Shown here in pieces: positions 17,011-29,074 of a DNA stretch of 64,000 bases. Origin of the DNA: Fusibacter tunisiensis (GTDB lineage: Bacteria > Bacillota > Clostridia > Peptostreptococcales > Acidaminobacteraceae). The notes below the pieces were generated by a model. It saw nothing but the letters and a program-made list of their open reading frames with translations. It was not told the origin of the DNA and ran no database searches. Positions within the stretch are counted from its first letter, which is position 1; every line of letters starts with the position of its first letter. Where the stretch lies: the NCBI RefSeq assembly GCF_016908355.1, contig NZ_JAFBDT010000008.1:19248-83247 (forward strand), written 5' to 3'. Position numbers and translations under genes: made by a program.

Positions 17011-17117
17011 AACCGTAGACAGTAGGTGCTAACGCTTAATTTCCTACCGAGGTAAAGATAAATGATTTATTGTTCGGATAAATTATGACCTCTCTTGTCT
17101 ACGGAAGAGAGGTTTTA
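17011..17117 (+). promoter_or_regulatory. Ribosomal protein L10 leader (attenuator)
   Basis: The 150-nt leader of rplJ ends in a terminator hairpin (ACCTCTCTT at 17088-17096 and AAGAGAGGT at 17105-17113, then TTTT). Its loop, plus one adjacent base (17096-17104), is exactly complementary over 9 nt to CCGTAGACA at 17013-17021. The middle carries AGTAGGTGCTAA and CCTACCGAGGT, typical of the Firmicutes L10 leader. Established knowledge: an L10(L12)4 complex binds this RNA and represses rplJ-rplL. The two alternative pairings seen here explain an on/off switch. Confidence 0.85.
17088..17117 (+). terminator. Attenuator terminator in the L10 leader
   Basis: A 9-bp stem with the loop GTCTACGG is followed by TTTTATT. 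It is part of the L10 leader switch. Confidence 0.8.
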
Positions 17118-17139
17118 TTATGTACAAGGAGGTGGACAA

Positions 17140-17637
17140 ATGTCAAAGAATCTTGAATTAAAAAAAGTGGCTGTTGAAGAAATCAAAGAACGATTTACTA
17201 AAGCCAAGTCTGCTGTGCTTGTAGATTACAGAGGATTAACAGTTGATGAAGCGACTGAACTTAGAAGTAAGTTTAGAAATGCAGGTGTTGAGTATAAAGT
17301 ATACAAAAACAACCTTGTTAAACTCGCAATTCAAGGCACAGAATTTGAGCCATTGTCTCAAGATTTGACTGGTCCAAATGCAATTGCATTCGGAATTGAA
17401 GACGCAGTAATCCCAGCAAAGATTGTAAAAGATTTTGCGAAAGATCATAAAGCGTTAGAACTTAAAGCAGGTATTGTTGAAGGTTCATATTGTAATCTAG
17501 AAGATATCATTAAAATTGCTGATTTACCGTCAAGAGAAGCCCTTATTGGCAGATTCCTTGGAAGCGTCAAGGCGCCTGTATCTAATTTTGCTTATTTCTT
17601 GTCGAATTTAATCAAAGAGCAAGAAAGCAACGCGTAA
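17140..17637 (+). CDS. rplJ: 50S ribosomal protein L10
   Basis: The 165-residue L10 anchors L12 dimers at the ribosomal stalk. The N-terminal rRNA-binding region includes AKSAVLVDYRGLTVDEATELR and the C-terminal helix binds L12. The true start is ATG 17140 after AAGGAGGTG; the open frame runs upstream into the leader terminator without coding meaning. Confidence 0.97.
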   Translation: MSKNLELKKVAVEEIKERFTKAKSAVLVDYRGLTVDEATELRSKFRNAGVEYKVYKNNLVKLAIQGTEFEPLSQDLTGPNAIAFGIEDAVIPAKIVKDFAKDHKALELKAGIVEGSYCNLEDIIKIADLPSREALIGRFLGSVKAPVSNFAYFLSNLIKEQESNA

Positions 17638-17677
17638 GTTGTGTAAATTAAGAAAATAATTTCGGAGGTGTACGAAA

Positions 17678-18043
17678 ATGACTAAAGATCAAATTATTGA
17701 AGCTATCAAAGGCATGAGTATTTTAGAAATTAAAGAATTGGTTGAAGCATGTGAAGAAGAGTTTGGTGTATCTGCATCTGCTCCAGTGGTTGCAGTAGCA
17801 GGCGCTGCAGCAGCAGAAGCTGCTGATGAAAAATCTGAGTTTGATGTAGTTCTTGCAAATGCTGGCGCTAAGAAAATTGGCGTTATCAAAGTTGTAAGAG
17901 AAATTACAGGACTAGGCCTTAAAGAAGCAAAAGACCTTGTTGACAATGCGCCAAAAGCAGTTAAAGAAGCCGTTTCTAAAGAAGAAGCAGAAGAAATCAA
18001 AGCTAAGTTGGAAGAAGCTGGCGCTGCAGTTGAATTGAAGTAG
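17678..18043 (+). CDS. rplL: 50S ribosomal protein L7/L12
   Basis: The 121-residue acidic stalk protein has an N-terminal dimerisation domain, an Ala-rich hinge ([19 protein letters not shown]) and a C-terminal factor-binding domain ([20 protein letters not shown]). It is co-transcribed with rplJ; a terminator follows it. Confidence 0.98.
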   Translation: MTKDQIIEAIKGMSILEIKELVEACEEEFGVSASAPVVAVAGAAAAEAADEKSEFDVVLANAGAKKIGVIKVVREITGLGLKEAKDLVDNAPKAVKEAVSKEEAEEIKAKLEEAGAAVELK

Positions 18044-18054
18044 TATTTATAATG

Positions 18055-18094
18055 AAATAGCCACCAAAGTAATGGTGGCTATTTATCTTTTTAT
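18055..18094 (+). terminator. Terminator/attenuator between rplL and rpoB
   Basis: A perfect 12-bp stem (AAATAGCCACCA / TGGTGGCTATTT) with a 6-nt loop is followed by a T-rich run. In many bacteria partial termination here sets the ratio of stalk proteins to RNA polymerase. Confidence 0.88.
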
Positions 18095-18146
18095 GAAAAA
18101 TGACAACATCATAGGACTCTATTCTAATCAAACTTATAAAAAGTGG

Positions 18147-18175
18147 TTGACATTACTTGTGCTGTGTGATACCAT
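18147..18175 (+). promoter_or_regulatory. rpoB promoter and leader
   Basis: TTGACA (18147-18152) lies 17 bp from the extended -10 TGA-TACCAT (18167-18175). The roughly 120-nt leader that follows contains a small A/T-flanked hairpin (AAAAGGA 18244-18250 and TCCTTTT 18257-18263) that could attenuate. A TATAAT at 18178 has no -35 at the right distance. Confidence 0.6.
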
Positions 18176-18302
18176 TTTATAATGCTATAAGTATGTTTAG
18201 AATGGAGTTTTTTCGCTTCTAAAAGAGGTAGCATGTTAGGCAAAAAAGGAGTTTGTTCCTTTTATAATACAATGATTTTATTACACAAGGGGTGAAAATT
18301 TA

Positions 18303-21300
18303 ATGCCACAACCTGTAATGCTCGGAAGAACTGAAAGAGTCAGCTTTGCGCGAATTAATGAATTGCTTGAAAAGCCCAACCTAATTGAAATCCAAAAAAA
18401 GTCATACGATTGGTTTTTAGCGGAAGGACTTAAGGAAGCATTCAATGATATTTCGCCAATAGAAGACTATACTGGTGCGTTGATTTTGGAGTTTATCGAC
18501 TATGAATTTGATGAAGATCCCAAATATGACGTCGAAGAATGTAAGGAGCGCGATGTTAATTATGCGGTCCCGCTTAGGGTGCAAGTAAGATTTATCAACC
18601 GTGAAACAGGCGAAATCAAAGAACAAAAAGTTTTCATGGGAGACTTTCCGTTAATGACGGAAAACGGTACATTTATCATTAATGGTGCTGAACGTGTTAT
18701 TGTAAGTCAATTGGTGAGATCACCAGGGCCTTATTATGATGTGAAAATTGACAAAGTGGGCACCAAACTCTATTCAAGTACTATCATTCCAAATCGTGGG
18801 GCTTGGCTGGAGTATGAAACTGATTCAAATGATATTGTATCTGTTCGTATCGACAGAACAAGAAAATTACCAGCAACAACTTTGATCAGAGCACTTGGCT
18901 ATCAATCAAATCATGAGATTTTAACCTTATTCGGTGAAGATGACAAGCTAATTAAAACTTTGGACAAAGATAGCACAACCAATCAGGAAGAAGGCCTTAT
19001 AGAGATTTATAAGAAATTACGTCCTGGTGAACCACCAACCGTTGAAAGTGCTAAAAATTTAATTAATTCTCTGTTCTTTGACGAAAAAAGGTATGACCTT
19101 GCAAAAGTAGGCCGGTATAAATTTAACAAAAAACTTGGGATTTCCAACCGAATTGATGATAGAATTGCTGCAGAGAATATCGTCAGTCCTATTACGGGAG
19201 AGATACTTGTAGAAAAAGGTGATAAAATCACTTTGGAAATGGCTCAAGATATTGAAGACGAAGGTGTAAAACAGGTCGATATTATCGGTGAAGACGATAA
19301 AGTCGTACGTGTAATTGGAAACCAGTTTGTCGACATTAAGAAGCATTTCAGTTCTGATAAAATCATTTTAAAAGAAAAAGTATACTATCCAGTTTTGAAA
19401 GAAATTCTGGATACGTATGAGACAGAAGATGAACGTGTTCAGCTTATGCAAGATCGTATGTCTGAACTTGTACCAAGACATATTATCCCTGCTGATATAC
19501 TGGCAACATTTAGTTATATACTCAATTTGAATTCAGGTATCGGAAATGTAGATGATATTGATCACTTGGGAAATAGAAGAATTAGATCGGTAGGCGAATT
19601 GCTCCAGAACCAATTCAGAATTGGTCTGTCTAGGATGGAAAGAGTTGTTCGAGAAAGAATGACCATTCAAGACATGGAAGCAATTACCCCACAAGCACTT
19701 ATAAACATTAAACCTGTTGTTTCTGCAATAAAGGAATTTTTTGGAAGTTCGCAGTTATCTCAATTTATGGATCAAACCAACCCCTTGACTGAGTTGACGC
19801 ATAAAAGAAGATTGTCTGCTCTTGGACCAGGCGGACTTTCTAGAGAGCGTGCGGGTTTTGAGGTCCGTGACGTTCACCATTCCCACTATGGTAGAATGTG
19901 TCCGATTGAGACACCAGAAGGTCCAAACATTGGACTTATTGGATCTTTAAGTACATTTGCTAGAATTAATGAGTATGGATTTATTGAATCGCCATATCGT
20001 AAAGTAGATCGAAAGACAAACGTAATAACAGATGAAATCATCTATATTACAGCAGATGTGGAAGAAAAGTATATTGTAGCTCCGGCAAATGAACCAATCG
20101 GCGACGATAATAAATTTATTAGCAATCGAATCGTTGCAAGAAGACGTTCGGATATTAAAGAGTTCCCGGCTTCAGAAATCGAGTTGGTTGAAGTTTCAGC
20201 GCAACAGATGGTTTCTGTAGCAACTGCAATGATTCCGTTCCTTGAAAATGATGACGCAAACAGAGCTTTGATGGGTTCAAACATGCAGCGTCAAGCTGTG
20301 CCGCTTGTTAGAGCAGAGGCGCCAATTATTGGAACTGGAATTGAACACATTGCTGCAAAGGATTCCGGCGCTGTGATTAAATCGCCTGTAGATGGTGTCG
20401 TCGAGTACGTATCTGCAGATGAAATTGTGATCCGAGCAAATGAAGATAAAAGAAAATACAGATATAAACTTTTAAAATTTAAGCGATCCAATCAAGGCAC
20501 ATGTATCAATCAAAAGCCATTGGTAAAAAAAGGTGAAGTGGTAAGAGTTGACGATATTGTTGCAGATGGCCCTTCAACAGATAATGGCGAAATTGCACTT
20601 GGTACAAATCTCTTGATAGGTTTCATGACTTGGGAAGGTTATAACTATGAAGATGCAATACTCCTGAGTGAAGAGTTGGTTATGGAAGACAAACTGAGTT
20701 CTATCCATATTGAAGAGTATGAATCCGAAGCAAGAGATACAAAGCTTGGGCCTGAAGAAATTACGCGTGATATTCCGAATGTTGGAGAAGATGCGCTTAA
20801 AAACTTAGATGCTGAAGGCATTATTCGCATTGGTGCTGAAGTAAATTCAGGTGATATCTTAGTCGGTAAGGTCACGCCAAAAGGTGAGACTGAATTAACT
20901 GCAGAGGAAAGGTTACTTCGCGCAATTTTTGGAGAAAAGGCGCGTGAGGTAAGAGATACTTCTTTAAGAGTTCCACATGGTGAATCAGGTATAATAGTTG
21001 ATGTTAAGAAATTTGAAAGAGAAAATGGCGACGAATTGTCCCCAGGTGTTAACAAGTTGATTCGAGTTTATATTGCAAAGAAACGCAAGATCAACATTGG
21101 CGATAAAATGGCAGGTCGACATGGTAACAAGGGTGTTGTTTCAAGAATTTTACCTGTTGAAGACATGCCGTTCCTCGAAGATGGAACACCACTTCAAATT
21201 GTTTTAAATCCCCTAGGCGTTCCATCGCGTATGAATATCGGACAGGTTCTAGAGGTTCACATGGGCCTTGCTGCAAAGAAAAATGGTTGGAAAATCGCGA

Positions 21301-21986
21301 CACCTGTTTTTGATGGCGCTACAGAGCTTCAAATTATGGATATTCTTGAGAATGCAGGATACCCAGCTAATGGAAAGTTATTGGTCAGAGATGGTCGGTC
21401 TGGAGAGGCGTTTGATAATCCAGTAACTGTGGGCTACATGTATATGTTGAAACTTCACCACTTGGTTGATGACAAAATTCATGCCAGAAGTACTGGTCCT
21501 TACTCGCTTGTTACACAACAGCCATTGGGTGGAAAAGCTCAATTTGGCGGTCAAAGATTTGGTGAGATGGAAGTATGGGCGCTTGAAGCATACGGCGCTG
21601 CGCACACACTTCAAGAAATTCTCACAGTTAAATCCGATGATGTTGTTGGACGTGTTAAAGCGTATGAGGCTATCGTTAAAGGAGAGAACATACCGGAACC
21701 AGGTATTCCGGAGTCGTTTAAGGTTTTAATCAAAGAACTACAAGCTCTAGCGCTCGATGTAAAAGTGCTTAGAGATGATGCAGGCGAAATTGAAATTGAG
21801 CTTGTTGATGATGACGACGACAGCTTGGATTACAATGCAGCTCTCAAAGAAAGCAAAATATCGAATGATGTTGAAAAAGGTGCTTTTATTGACGCGCCAC
21901 TTGATCCGTCAGAAGAAGGTGCTTTGAAGCAGGAAGATATGAATCAGGACGAGACGTATGATTCTGAAAACGAATTTGAAGATTAA
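18303..21986 (+). CDS. rpoB: DNA-directed RNA polymerase subunit beta
   Basis: The 1227-residue beta subunit of core RNA polymerase has the rifampicin-binding cluster ([20 protein letters not shown], then [20 protein letters not shown]) with wild-type residues at the usual resistance positions, and the C-terminal segment [15 protein letters not shown]. It ends in a long acidic tail after about residue 1165, rich in Asp and Glu and typical of some Clostridia. The ribosome binding site is AAGGGGTG. It is followed by rpoC after 32 nt. Confidence 0.98.
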   Translation: MPQPVMLGRTERVSFARINELLEKPNLIEIQKKSYDWFLAEGLKEAFNDISPIEDYTGALILEFIDYEFDEDPKYDVEECKERDVNYAVPLRVQVRFINRETGEIKEQKVFMGDFPLMTENGTFIINGAERVIVSQLVRSPGPYYDVKIDKVGTKLYSSTIIPNRGAWLEYETDSNDIVSVRIDRTRKLPATTLIRALGYQSNHEILTLFGEDDKLIKTLDKDSTTNQEEGLIEIYKKLRPGEPPTVESAKNLINSLFFDEKRYDLAKVGRYKFNKKLGISNRIDDRIAAENIVSPITGEILVEKGDKITLEMAQDIEDEGVKQVDIIGEDDKVVRVIGNQFVDIKKHFSSDKIILKEKVYYPVLKEILDTYETEDERVQLMQDRMSELVPRHIIPADILATFSYILNLNSGIGNVDDIDHLGNRRIRSVGELLQNQFRIGLSRMERVVRERMTIQDMEAITPQALINIKPVVSAIKEFFGSSQLSQFMDQTNPLTELTHKRRLSALGPGGLSRERAGFEVRDVHHSHYGRMCPIETPEGPNIGLIGSLSTFARINEYGFIESPYRKVDRKTNVITDEIIYITADVEEKYIVAPANEPIGDDNKFISNRIVARRRSDIKEFPASEIELVEVSAQQMVSVATAMIPFLENDDANRALMGSNMQRQAVPLVRAEAPIIGTGIEHIAAKDSGAVIKSPVDGVVEYVSADEIVIRANEDKRKYRYKLLKFKRSNQGTCINQKPLVKKGEVVRVDDIVADGPSTDNGEIALGTNLLIGFMTWEGYNYEDAILLSEELVMEDKLSSIHIEEYESEARDTKLGPEEITRDIPNVGEDALKNLDAEGIIRIGAEVNSGDILVGKVTPKGETELTAEERLLRAIFGEKAREVRDTSLRVPHGESGIIVDVKKFERENGDELSPGVNKLIRVYIAKKRKINIGDKMAGRHGNKGVVSRILPVEDMPFLEDGTPLQIVLNPLGVPSRMNIGQVLEVHMGLAAKKNGWKIATPVFDGATELQIMDILENAGYPANGKLLVRDGRSGEAFDNPVTVGYMYMLKLHHLVDDKIHARSTGPYSLVTQQPLGGKAQFGGQRFGEMEVWALEAYGAAHTLQEILTVKSDDVVGRVKAYEAIVKGENIPEPGIPESFKVLIKELQALALDVKVLRDDAGEIEIELVDDDDDSLDYNAALKESKISNDVEKGAFIDAPLDPSEEGALKQEDMNQDETYDSENEFED

Positions 21987-22018
21987 TCAACTTTTATTAG
22001 AGAAGGGAGAGGTAGCCC

Positions 22019-25000
22019 TTGATCGAATTTAACAATTTTGACTCCATAAGAATTGGCTTGGCATCACCAGATAAAATTAGATCGTGGTCAAAAGGTGAAG
22101 TTAAAAAGCCAGAAACAATTAACTATAGAACATTAAAACCTGAAAAAGAAGGGTTGTTCTGTGAAAAGATTTTCGGACCTACTAAAGACTGGGAATGTCA
22201 TTGTGGTAAGTACAAGAAAGTAAGATATAAAGGTGTTGTTTGTGACAGATGCGGTGTAGAGGTAACTAAATCTAAAGTGCGCCGTGAACGAATGGGCCAT
22301 ATTGAATTGGCTGCACCTGTATCACACATCTGGTACTTTAAAGGAATTCCGTCTAAAATGGGTATCCTATTAGACCTGTCTCCAAGAGCCTTGGAAAAAG
22401 TATTGTATTTTGCTTCCTATATTGTTATAGAACCTGGCGAAACGAGCCTTGAACACAAACAACTTTTGACAGAAAGTGAATATTCACAGTATAGAGAAAA
22501 ATATGGAAACGCTTTTAGAGCAATGATGGGTGCTGAAGCGGTCAAAGAGATTTTAGGTCAAGTAGATCTAGAAGCTTTGGCAAAAGAGTTAAAATCTCAA
22601 CTTAAAGAAAGCACTGGTCAAAAGCGTATACGAATTGTAAGGAGACTTGAGGTCGTAGACGCCTTCAGACAATCTGGTAATGATCCTGAGTGGATGATTC
22701 TAGATGTAGTACCTGTTATTCCACCGGATTTGCGTCCGATGGTTCAACTCGATGGTGGTCGTTTTGCGACAGCAGACCTTAATGATTTGTACAGACGTGT
22801 AATTAACCGAAACAATCGATTAAAACGTCTGTTAGAGCTTGGCGCACCAGATATAATTGTTAGAAATGAAAAACGTATGCTTCAGGAAGCTGTAGATGCG
22901 CTTATTGATAATGGCAGAAGAGGAAGACCGGTAACGGGTCCTGGAAATAGACCACTTAAGTCCCTTTCGGATTTGTTAAAAGGGAAGCAAGGTCGGTTTA
23001 GACAAAACCTTCTTGGTAAACGTGTGGATTATTCAGGACGTTCAGTTATTGTAGTTGGCCCTGAGCTGAAATTTTACCAGTGTGGATTGCCAAAAAAAAT
23101 GGCGCTTGAGCTATTCAAGCCTTTTGTAATGAAACGTCTGGTTAAAGATGGTTATGTACACAATATTAAGAGTGCCAAAAGAATGGTTGAGCGTGTAAAA
23201 CCCGAAGTTTGGAGTATTGTTGAGGAAGTTATTAGAGAGCATCCAGTGCTTCTAAACCGAGCACCGACACTTCATAGACTTGGTATTCAAGCATTTGAGC
23301 CAGTTTTAGTTGAAGGTAAAGCGATTCGATTACATCCGCTAGTATGTACAGCTTACAATGCTGACTTTGACGGAGACCAAATGGCGGTACATGTGCCATT
23401 GTCTGTAGAGTCTCAAGCTGAAGCGAGATTTTTGATGCTTTCTGTAAACAATATTTTGGCGCCTAAAGATGGTCGCCCAATAACAACGCCAACGCAGGAT
23501 ATGGTTTTGGGTGCTTACTATTTGACCTTTGAAAAAGAAGATCAAGAAGGGCCTATAAAGGTTTATAAAGATTACGATGAGATGAATCTTGCATACTTCA
23601 ACGGAAGTGTACACTTGCAAGAACGCGTTAAACTTAGAAAATACCTTCCAGAAGAGAATCGTAGCATTATTATAGAAAGTACAGTTGGTCGTTTTATTTT
23701 CAATGAGAAGATTCCTCAAAACCTTGGTTTTGTAGATCGAACTGAAAATCCATACGGACTTGAAATTGATTTCTTATGCAAGAAAAAAGATTTGGAAGAT
23801 ATTATCGCAAAGTGTTTTACAGAATATGGAAACACAGTAACTGCCCAACTTTTGGACCATATGAAGGACATGGGATTCAGATTTTCAACTAAGGGTGCAG
23901 TTACTGTATCGGTTTCAGATATGGTAATCCCAGAAGCAAAGAAACTGTTGATTGAAAGTGCGCGAGATACAGTTGATAAGTATCAAAAAGCATATAGAAG
24001 AGGTTTGATTTCTGAAGATGAGCGATACGAAAAGGTTATTCAGACTTGGACCAAAACAACAGAAGATGTTACAGAGGCCTTAATGAAGAATCTTTCCAAC
24101 TTAAACAACATTAAGATCATGGCGGATTCTGGTGCAAGGGGCTCTAAAAATCAAATTAGACAACTTGCTGGTATGCGTGGACTTATGGCCAACGCACTTG
24201 GTAAAACAGTAGAGATTCCAATCGTGTCCAATTTCCGAGAAGGACTGACAGTTCTTGAATACTTTATATCAACGACAGGCGCGCGTAAAGGGTTGGCTGA
24301 TACTGCCCTTAGAACAGCAGACTCGGGATACCTTACAAGACGTCTTGTGGATGTAAGCCAGGAAGTGATTGTACGTGAAGTGGATTGTCATACAAACGAA
24401 GGTATTGAAGTTGTTGAGTTTAGAGAAGGCAATGAACTGATTGAGCCGCTTGAAGAACGTATTTTAGGACGTTATCCAGTTGAGGATGTTGTTCATCCTG
24501 AAACAGGTGAGGTGATTTGTCCGAAACATCAAATGATTTCCGAAAAACTTGCAGATCAAATTATCAAAGCAGGATTTAAATCTCTTAAAATAAGATCTGT
24601 ATTGGCTTGTGAAACTCAATACGGTGTTTGTGCAAAATGTTATGGCCTTAACCTTGCAACAGGTAAACCTGTACATGTAGGTGAATCTGTTGGAATTATA
24701 GCAGCTCAATCCATTGGTGAACCAGGAACACAGTTAACAATGAGAACTTTCCACACGGGTGGTGTCGCTGGTGGCGATATTACTCAGGGTCTTCCTAGAG
24801 TTGAAGAACTTTTTGAAGGCAGAAAGCCAAAAGGTTTGGCAGTAATTGCAGAAATTGATGGTGTTGTTTCATTTAAAGAAACAAAGAAAAAGCGTGAAGT
24901 TGTCATTACAAATGAAGAAACGGGCGAGCAACATGCATCTCTGGTTGTGTTTGGTGCTAAAGTAAAGGTAAAAGAAGGTGACAGAGTTGTTAACGGTCAA

Positions 25001-25525
25001 CCTTTAACAGAAGGTTCTATTAATCCACATGATCTTTTGCGTGTTGTAGGCGTAAAAGGGGTAAGAGAGTATATTATTAAAGAAGTTCAGAAAGTTTATA
25101 GACTTCAAGGTGTTGATATTAATGACAAGCATATTGAAATCATTGTGAAGCAAATGCTGTCTAAAATCAAAGTTGATGAGTCTGGGGACACCTTGCTCAT
25201 GCCTGGAAATGTCATAAGCTTGAAAGAATTTAATAAAATCAACGATGAAGTTGTTGGTGAAGGCGGAGAACCAGCTGAAGGAACGCGTACTTTACTAGGG
25301 ATTACAAAGGCTTCGTTGGCGACTGACTCATTCCTTTCTGCGGCATCTTTCCAAGAAACGACAAGAGTTCTTACGGAAGCGGCTATTAATGGCAAAGAGG
25401 ATCGACTTTTGGGACTTAAAGAGAATGTCATTATTGGTAAATTGATTCCAGCAGGTACTGGTATGCGATATTACCGTGAAATGACTGTAAAATCAAACGA
25501 TGAGTTCGATTTAGACAGCCTTTAA
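22019..25525 (+). CDS. rpoC: DNA-directed RNA polymerase subunit beta'
   Basis: The 1168-residue subunit carries the catalytic NADFDGDQM at 447-455 with three Mg-binding aspartates, the N-terminal zinc ribbon ([20 protein letters not shown]) and the second zinc site ([16 protein letters not shown]). The bridge/trigger region includes [20 protein letters not shown]. It begins with TTG at 22019 after GGGAGAGG. Co-transcribed with rpoB. Confidence 0.98.
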   Translation: MIEFNNFDSIRIGLASPDKIRSWSKGEVKKPETINYRTLKPEKEGLFCEKIFGPTKDWECHCGKYKKVRYKGVVCDRCGVEVTKSKVRRERMGHIELAAPVSHIWYFKGIPSKMGILLDLSPRALEKVLYFASYIVIEPGETSLEHKQLLTESEYSQYREKYGNAFRAMMGAEAVKEILGQVDLEALAKELKSQLKESTGQKRIRIVRRLEVVDAFRQSGNDPEWMILDVVPVIPPDLRPMVQLDGGRFATADLNDLYRRVINRNNRLKRLLELGAPDIIVRNEKRMLQEAVDALIDNGRRGRPVTGPGNRPLKSLSDLLKGKQGRFRQNLLGKRVDYSGRSVIVVGPELKFYQCGLPKKMALELFKPFVMKRLVKDGYVHNIKSAKRMVERVKPEVWSIVEEVIREHPVLLNRAPTLHRLGIQAFEPVLVEGKAIRLHPLVCTAYNADFDGDQMAVHVPLSVESQAEARFLMLSVNNILAPKDGRPITTPTQDMVLGAYYLTFEKEDQEGPIKVYKDYDEMNLAYFNGSVHLQERVKLRKYLPEENRSIIIESTVGRFIFNEKIPQNLGFVDRTENPYGLEIDFLCKKKDLEDIIAKCFTEYGNTVTAQLLDHMKDMGFRFSTKGAVTVSVSDMVIPEAKKLLIESARDTVDKYQKAYRRGLISEDERYEKVIQTWTKTTEDVTEALMKNLSNLNNIKIMADSGARGSKNQIRQLAGMRGLMANALGKTVEIPIVSNFREGLTVLEYFISTTGARKGLADTALRTADSGYLTRRLVDVSQEVIVREVDCHTNEGIEVVEFREGNELIEPLEERILGRYPVEDVVHPETGEVICPKHQMISEKLADQIIKAGFKSLKIRSVLACETQYGVCAKCYGLNLATGKPVHVGESVGIIAAQSIGEPGTQLTMRTFHTGGVAGGDITQGLPRVEELFEGRKPKGLAVIAEIDGVVSFKETKKKREVVITNEETGEQHASLVVFGAKVKVKEGDRVVNGQPLTEGSINPHDLLRVVGVKGVREYIIKEVQKVYRLQGVDINDKHIEIIVKQMLSKIKVDESGDTLLMPGNVISLKEFNKINDEVVGEGGEPAEGTRTLLGITKASLATDSFLSAASFQETTRVLTEAAINGKEDRLLGLKENVIIGKLIPAGTGMRYYREMTVKSNDEFDLDSL

Positions 25526-25553
25526 GCTTTAAAAGTATTTAACATAATATTTA

Positions 25554-25582
25554 TTGACAGCCATTTTCTATGGTGTTAAAAT
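25554..25582 (+). promoter_or_regulatory. Promoter of the str operon
   Basis: TTGACA (25554-25559), a 17-bp spacer and TGT-TAAAAT (-10 at 25577-25582) form a near-ideal extended promoter for rplGB-rpsL-rpsG-fusA-tuf. Confidence 0.85.
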
Positions 25583-25620
25583 GATGAAGTGCATATTGCC
25601 GACTTTAAGGAGGATACAGT

Positions 25621-25869
25621 GTGCAGTTAAATGAACTGGCTAAAAACCCAAAACTTGTTATAGGTGTTAAGCAGACGACAAAGGTTTTAATGTCGCATCA
25701 AGCTGTAGTTGTTTTTGTGGCTAAAGATGCTGAACAACATGTTGTTAGACGTGTCATTCAATTGGCGACAGATCAAGAAGTTGATATTGTCTTCGTGGAG
25801 TCTATGAAAGAGTTGGGAAAAGCCTGTAATATTGACGTTGGTGCTGCGACAGCGGTTATTGAAAAATAG
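25621..25869 (+). CDS. rplGB: Ribosomal L7Ae-family protein (YbxF)
   Basis: The 82-residue L7Ae/L30e-fold protein has the length of Bacillus YbxF, which binds kink-turn RNA and associates with ribosomes in growing cells. The core [20 protein letters not shown] and the conserved position between rpoC and rpsL support the call. The GTG start has AAGGAGGA seven bases upstream. Confidence 0.9.
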   Translation: MQLNELAKNPKLVIGVKQTTKVLMSHQAVVVFVAKDAEQHVVRRVIQLATDQEVDIVFVESMKELGKACNIDVGAATAVIEK

Positions 25870-25903
25870 ACATCTTAAAAATGAAAGGAGGTGCAGAGAA
25901 AGA

Positions 25904-26320
25904 ATGCCTACTATTAATCAGTTAGTGAGAAAAGGAAGACAAGAAGTTGAAACTAAATCTACTTCACCTGCTTTACAAAGAAGTATGAACACTTTGAAGA
26001 GAAAGCAAGTTAAAATTAGCTCCCCTCAAAAAAGAGGCGTGTGTACGAGCGTAAAGACAGTAACGCCTAAGAAGCCAAACTCGGCTTTGAGAAAAGTTGC
26101 CAGAGTTAGACTTACAAACGGTTTTGAGGTTACAGCTTACATTCCAGGTGTAGGTCACAACTTGCAAGAGCACAGTGTTGTGCTTATCAGAGGCGGTAGA
26201 GTTAAAGACTTGCCAGGTTGTAGATATCACATCGTGAGAGGCGTACTTGATACTTCTGGTGTTAACAACAGAATGCAGGGAAGATCAAAATATGGCGCTA
26301 AGAGACCTAAGAAAAAGTAA
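25904..26320 (+). CDS. rpsL: 30S ribosomal protein S12
   Basis: The 138-residue decoding-centre protein starts [13 protein letters not shown]. The streptomycin-relevant lysines are wild type ([12 protein letters not shown] and GGRVKDLPG). A cysteine replaces the more common valine in [10 protein letters not shown]. The true ATG is at 25904 after AAAGGAGG; the longer open frame starting at 25832 overlaps the L7Ae gene and is not used. Confidence 0.97.
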   Translation: MPTINQLVRKGRQEVETKSTSPALQRSMNTLKRKQVKISSPQKRGVCTSVKTVTPKKPNSALRKVARVRLTNGFEVTAYIPGVGHNLQEHSVVLIRGGRVKDLPGCRYHIVRGVLDTSGVNNRMQGRSKYGAKRPKKK

Positions 26321-26330
26321 TGCATAAATT

Positions 26331-26358
26331 GGCCTCTTCCGTAAGGAAGGGGCTTTAT
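26331..26358 (+). terminator. Hairpin between rpsL and rpsG, weak terminator or processing site
   Basis: GGCCTCTTCC and GGAAGGGGCT pair over 10 bp with wobble pairs around a GTAA tetraloop and are followed by TTTATAT. A second small hairpin (CGACA / TGTCG, 26394-26409) precedes rpsG. Because rpsG-fusA-tuf have no clear promoter here, read-through or processing is likely. Confidence 0.5.
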
Positions 26359-26453
26359 ATAGTAAATACAATTCAATAAGCAGATCCGCACAACGACAGT
26401 TAAATGTCGAGTACCGATGAATGACCAAAACGAATTATAAGGAGGGAAGCAAA

Positions 26454-26924
26454 GTGCCTAGAAAAGGAAGTGTTCCTAAAAGAGAAGTATTGCCTGATCC
26501 GCTGTACGGAAGCAAAGTTGTCACTAAGTTGATCAACAGCATTATGTATGATGGAAAAAGAGGCGTTGCTCAAAGCATTGTTTATGGTGCCTTTGAGAAT
26601 GTGAAAGAAAAAACTGGCAAAGAACCGTTAGAGGTATTTGAAACAGCAATGAATAATATCATGCCTGTTTTAGAAGTTAAAGCGAGAAGAGTTGGTGGTT
26701 CAAACTATCAGGTTCCAATCGAAGTAAGACCTGAAAGAAGACAAACGCTAGGACTTAGATGGCTTACAACTTATGCCAGAAAAAGAGGCGAGCGTACAAT
26801 GCAAGATAGACTTGCAAAGGAAATTATGGATGCCGCAAACAACACAGGTGCTGCAGTTAAGAAGAGAGAAGACACTCATAAAATGGCAGAGTCTAACAAA
26901 GCATTTGCACACTATCGTTTCTAA
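26454..26924 (+). CDS. rpsG: 30S ribosomal protein S7
   Basis: The 156-residue primary binder of the 3' domain of 16S rRNA begins [20 protein letters not shown] and contains [16 protein letters not shown]. The GTG start at 26454 has AAGGAGGG upstream; ATG 26421 in the same frame has none. In other bacteria S7 autoregulates the str operon. Confidence 0.97.
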   Translation: MPRKGSVPKREVLPDPLYGSKVVTKLINSIMYDGKRGVAQSIVYGAFENVKEKTGKEPLEVFETAMNNIMPVLEVKARRVGGSNYQVPIEVRPERRQTLGLRWLTTYARKRGERTMQDRLAKEIMDAANNTGAAVKKREDTHKMAESNKAFAHYRF

Positions 26925-26988
26925 AATTAAAAATACTGTGTAAACTCGGGTAGCCGGGTTTATGCATTGTCTTGAAAGGAGGATATAG

Positions 26989-29055
26989 ATGAGTAGAAGT
27001 TACTCGCTAGAGAATACGAGAAACATCGGGATCATGGCGCACATCGATGCCGGGAAAACAACTACCACTGAGAGAATCCTCTATTATACAGGTATCAACT
27101 ATAAAATCGGTGAAACTCATGAGGGTGGCGCTACCATGGACTGGATGGAGCAGGAGCAGGAGAGAGGTATTACAATTACTTCTGCTGCAACGACTTGTGC
27201 ATGGAGAGAAAAGCGAATCAATATTATTGATACGCCAGGTCACGTTGACTTCACTGTTGAAGTTGAAAGATCACTTCGTGTACTAGATGGTTCAGTAGCT
27301 GTGTTCTGTGCTAAAGGTGGCGTAGAGCCTCAATCAGAAGCAGTTTGGAGACAAGCAGATAAATATGGCGTACCAAGAATGGCTTTTGTTAACAAAATGG
27401 ACATAACTGGTGCGGACTTCTTCAGAGTTATTAAAATGATGAAGGATAGACTTAAAGCCAATGCGGTTCCACTTCAGTTGCCAATTGGTGCTGAAGATAA
27501 TTTTGTTGGTTTGGTTGACTTGATGGAAATGAAAGCAGTTTACTATAGAGGCGAATTTGGTGAGCAGATTGATATTGAAGACATCCCAGCTGATATGGTA
27601 GAACTTGCAGAAGAATATCAACACAGCATGATGGAATCTATAGCTGAAACTGATGAAGAATTGATGGAGAAATATCTTGAGGGCGAAGCATTAAATGTAG
27701 ATGAACTCAAGGTTGCACTTCGTAAAGCAACAATCAATAATGAAATTGTACCAGTATTCTGTGGGTCAGCATATAAAAATAAAGGTGTTCAGAGAATGTT
27801 GGATGGTGTTGTTGACTTTATGCCAGCGCCAACTGATGTAGCGGCAATTCAAGGTCTTGATGAAGACGGCAATGAAGCTGAAAGAGCTTCAAGTGATGAG
27901 CTTCCTTTCTCTGCTTTGGCTTTTAAAATTATGACAGATCCATATGTAGGAAAACTTACTTTCTTTAGAGTATACTCTGGTATGTTGGATTCAGGATCAT
28001 ACGTATACAATTCAACGAAACAGAAGAAAGAAAGAGTTGGTCGAATTCTTCAGATGCACGCCAATAAGAGAGAAGAAATTCAAAGAGTTTATTCTGGAGA
28101 TATTGCTGCAGCAGTAGGCCTTAAGTACACAACGACAGGTGATACGCTTTGTGACCCTGACAACGTGATTGTACTTGAGTCTATGGAATTCCCAGAGCCT
28201 GTTATACGTGTTGCAATTGAACCAAAGACCCGAGCAGGTCAAGAAAAAATGGGCATTGCGCTTGCGAAACTTGCAGAGGAAGACCCAACATTTAGAACCT
28301 ATACAGATGAAGAAACTGGCCAAGTCATTATTGCCGGTATGGGTGAACTTCACCTTGAAATCATCGTAGATAGACTATTGAGAGAGTTTAAAGTGGAAGC
28401 CAACATTGGTGCACCACAAGTTGCATATAAAGAAACAATTACGAAACCAGTTGATATCGACTACAAGTATGCTAAGCAGTCTGGTGGTAGAGGTCAATAT
28501 GGTCACGTTAAAATCAAGTTTGCACCAAATGAGTCTGGAAAAGGGTATGCCTTTGAAACGACTGTTACTGGTGGTACAGTACCAAAAGAATACTTCAGTG
28601 CAATTGATGACGGTGTGCAAGGTGCTATGAAAGCGGGAATACTTGGTGGTTATGAAGTTGTAGATATCACTGCAAATCTTTATGATGGTTCTTATCACGA
28701 AGTTGACTCCAATGAAATGGCATTTAAACTTGCAGCTTCCATGGCAGTTAAAGAGGCTATGAAAAAAGGAGACGCTGTTCTTCTTGAGCCTTTCATGAAA
28801 GTTGAAGTTACAGTTCCAGAAGAATACTTTGGTGACGTTATGGGTGATATAAACTCTAGACGTGGAAAACTTGAAGGTATGGAAGTGGTTCATGGTGCAC
28901 AAGTTATCAATGCACATGTCCCATTGTCTGAAATGTTTGGATATGCCACTGACTTAAGATCGAAATCTCAAGGTCGTGGAACATATACAATGTTATTCAG
29001 TCATTATGAGCAAGTACCTAAAAATATCGCTGATGATCTCATCGGCAAAAAATAA
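26989..29055 (+). CDS. fusA: Elongation factor G
   Basis: The canonical 688-residue translocase GTPase has the G1 motif [10 protein letters not shown] (Lys23), [12 protein letters not shown] and the domain IV loop [13 protein letters not shown]. It is preceded by AAAGGAGG and a 9-bp intercistronic hairpin (26941-26962). It sits between rpsG and tuf in the standard str order. It is the housekeeping partner of the diverged paralogue at the left edge. Confidence 0.98.
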   Translation: MSRSYSLENTRNIGIMAHIDAGKTTTTERILYYTGINYKIGETHEGGATMDWMEQEQERGITITSAATTCAWREKRINIIDTPGHVDFTVEVERSLRVLDGSVAVFCAKGGVEPQSEAVWRQADKYGVPRMAFVNKMDITGADFFRVIKMMKDRLKANAVPLQLPIGAEDNFVGLVDLMEMKAVYYRGEFGEQIDIEDIPADMVELAEEYQHSMMESIAETDEELMEKYLEGEALNVDELKVALRKATINNEIVPVFCGSAYKNKGVQRMLDGVVDFMPAPTDVAAIQGLDEDGNEAERASSDELPFSALAFKIMTDPYVGKLTFFRVYSGMLDSGSYVYNSTKQKKERVGRILQMHANKREEIQRVYSGDIAAAVGLKYTTTGDTLCDPDNVIVLESMEFPEPVIRVAIEPKTRAGQEKMGIALAKLAEEDPTFRTYTDEETGQVIIAGMGELHLEIIVDRLLREFKVEANIGAPQVAYKETITKPVDIDYKYAKQSGGRGQYGHVKIKFAPNESGKGYAFETTVTGGTVPKEYFSAIDDGVQGAMKAGILGGYEVVDITANLYDGSYHEVDSNEMAFKLAASMAVKEAMKKGDAVLLEPFMKVEVTVPEEYFGDVMGDINSRRGKLEGMEVVHGAQVINAHVPLSEMFGYATDLRSKSQGRGTYTMLFSHYEQVPKNIADDLIGKK

Positions 29056-29074
29056 TCCTGGGGAGGAATAAAAA

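Noticed and set aside
17095..17139. N-terminal extension of rplJ
   Set aside because: It lies within the attenuator terminator and the ribosome binding site; the ATG at 17140 is correctly spaced.
25832..25903. Longer start for rpsL overlapping the L7Ae gene
   Set aside because: S12 is highly conserved and starts [11 protein letters not shown] at 25904 after AAAGGAGG.
28375..28917. 180-residue antisense frame inside fusA
   Set aside because: Shadow of a strongly biased coding sequence; low-complexity composition and no start signal.
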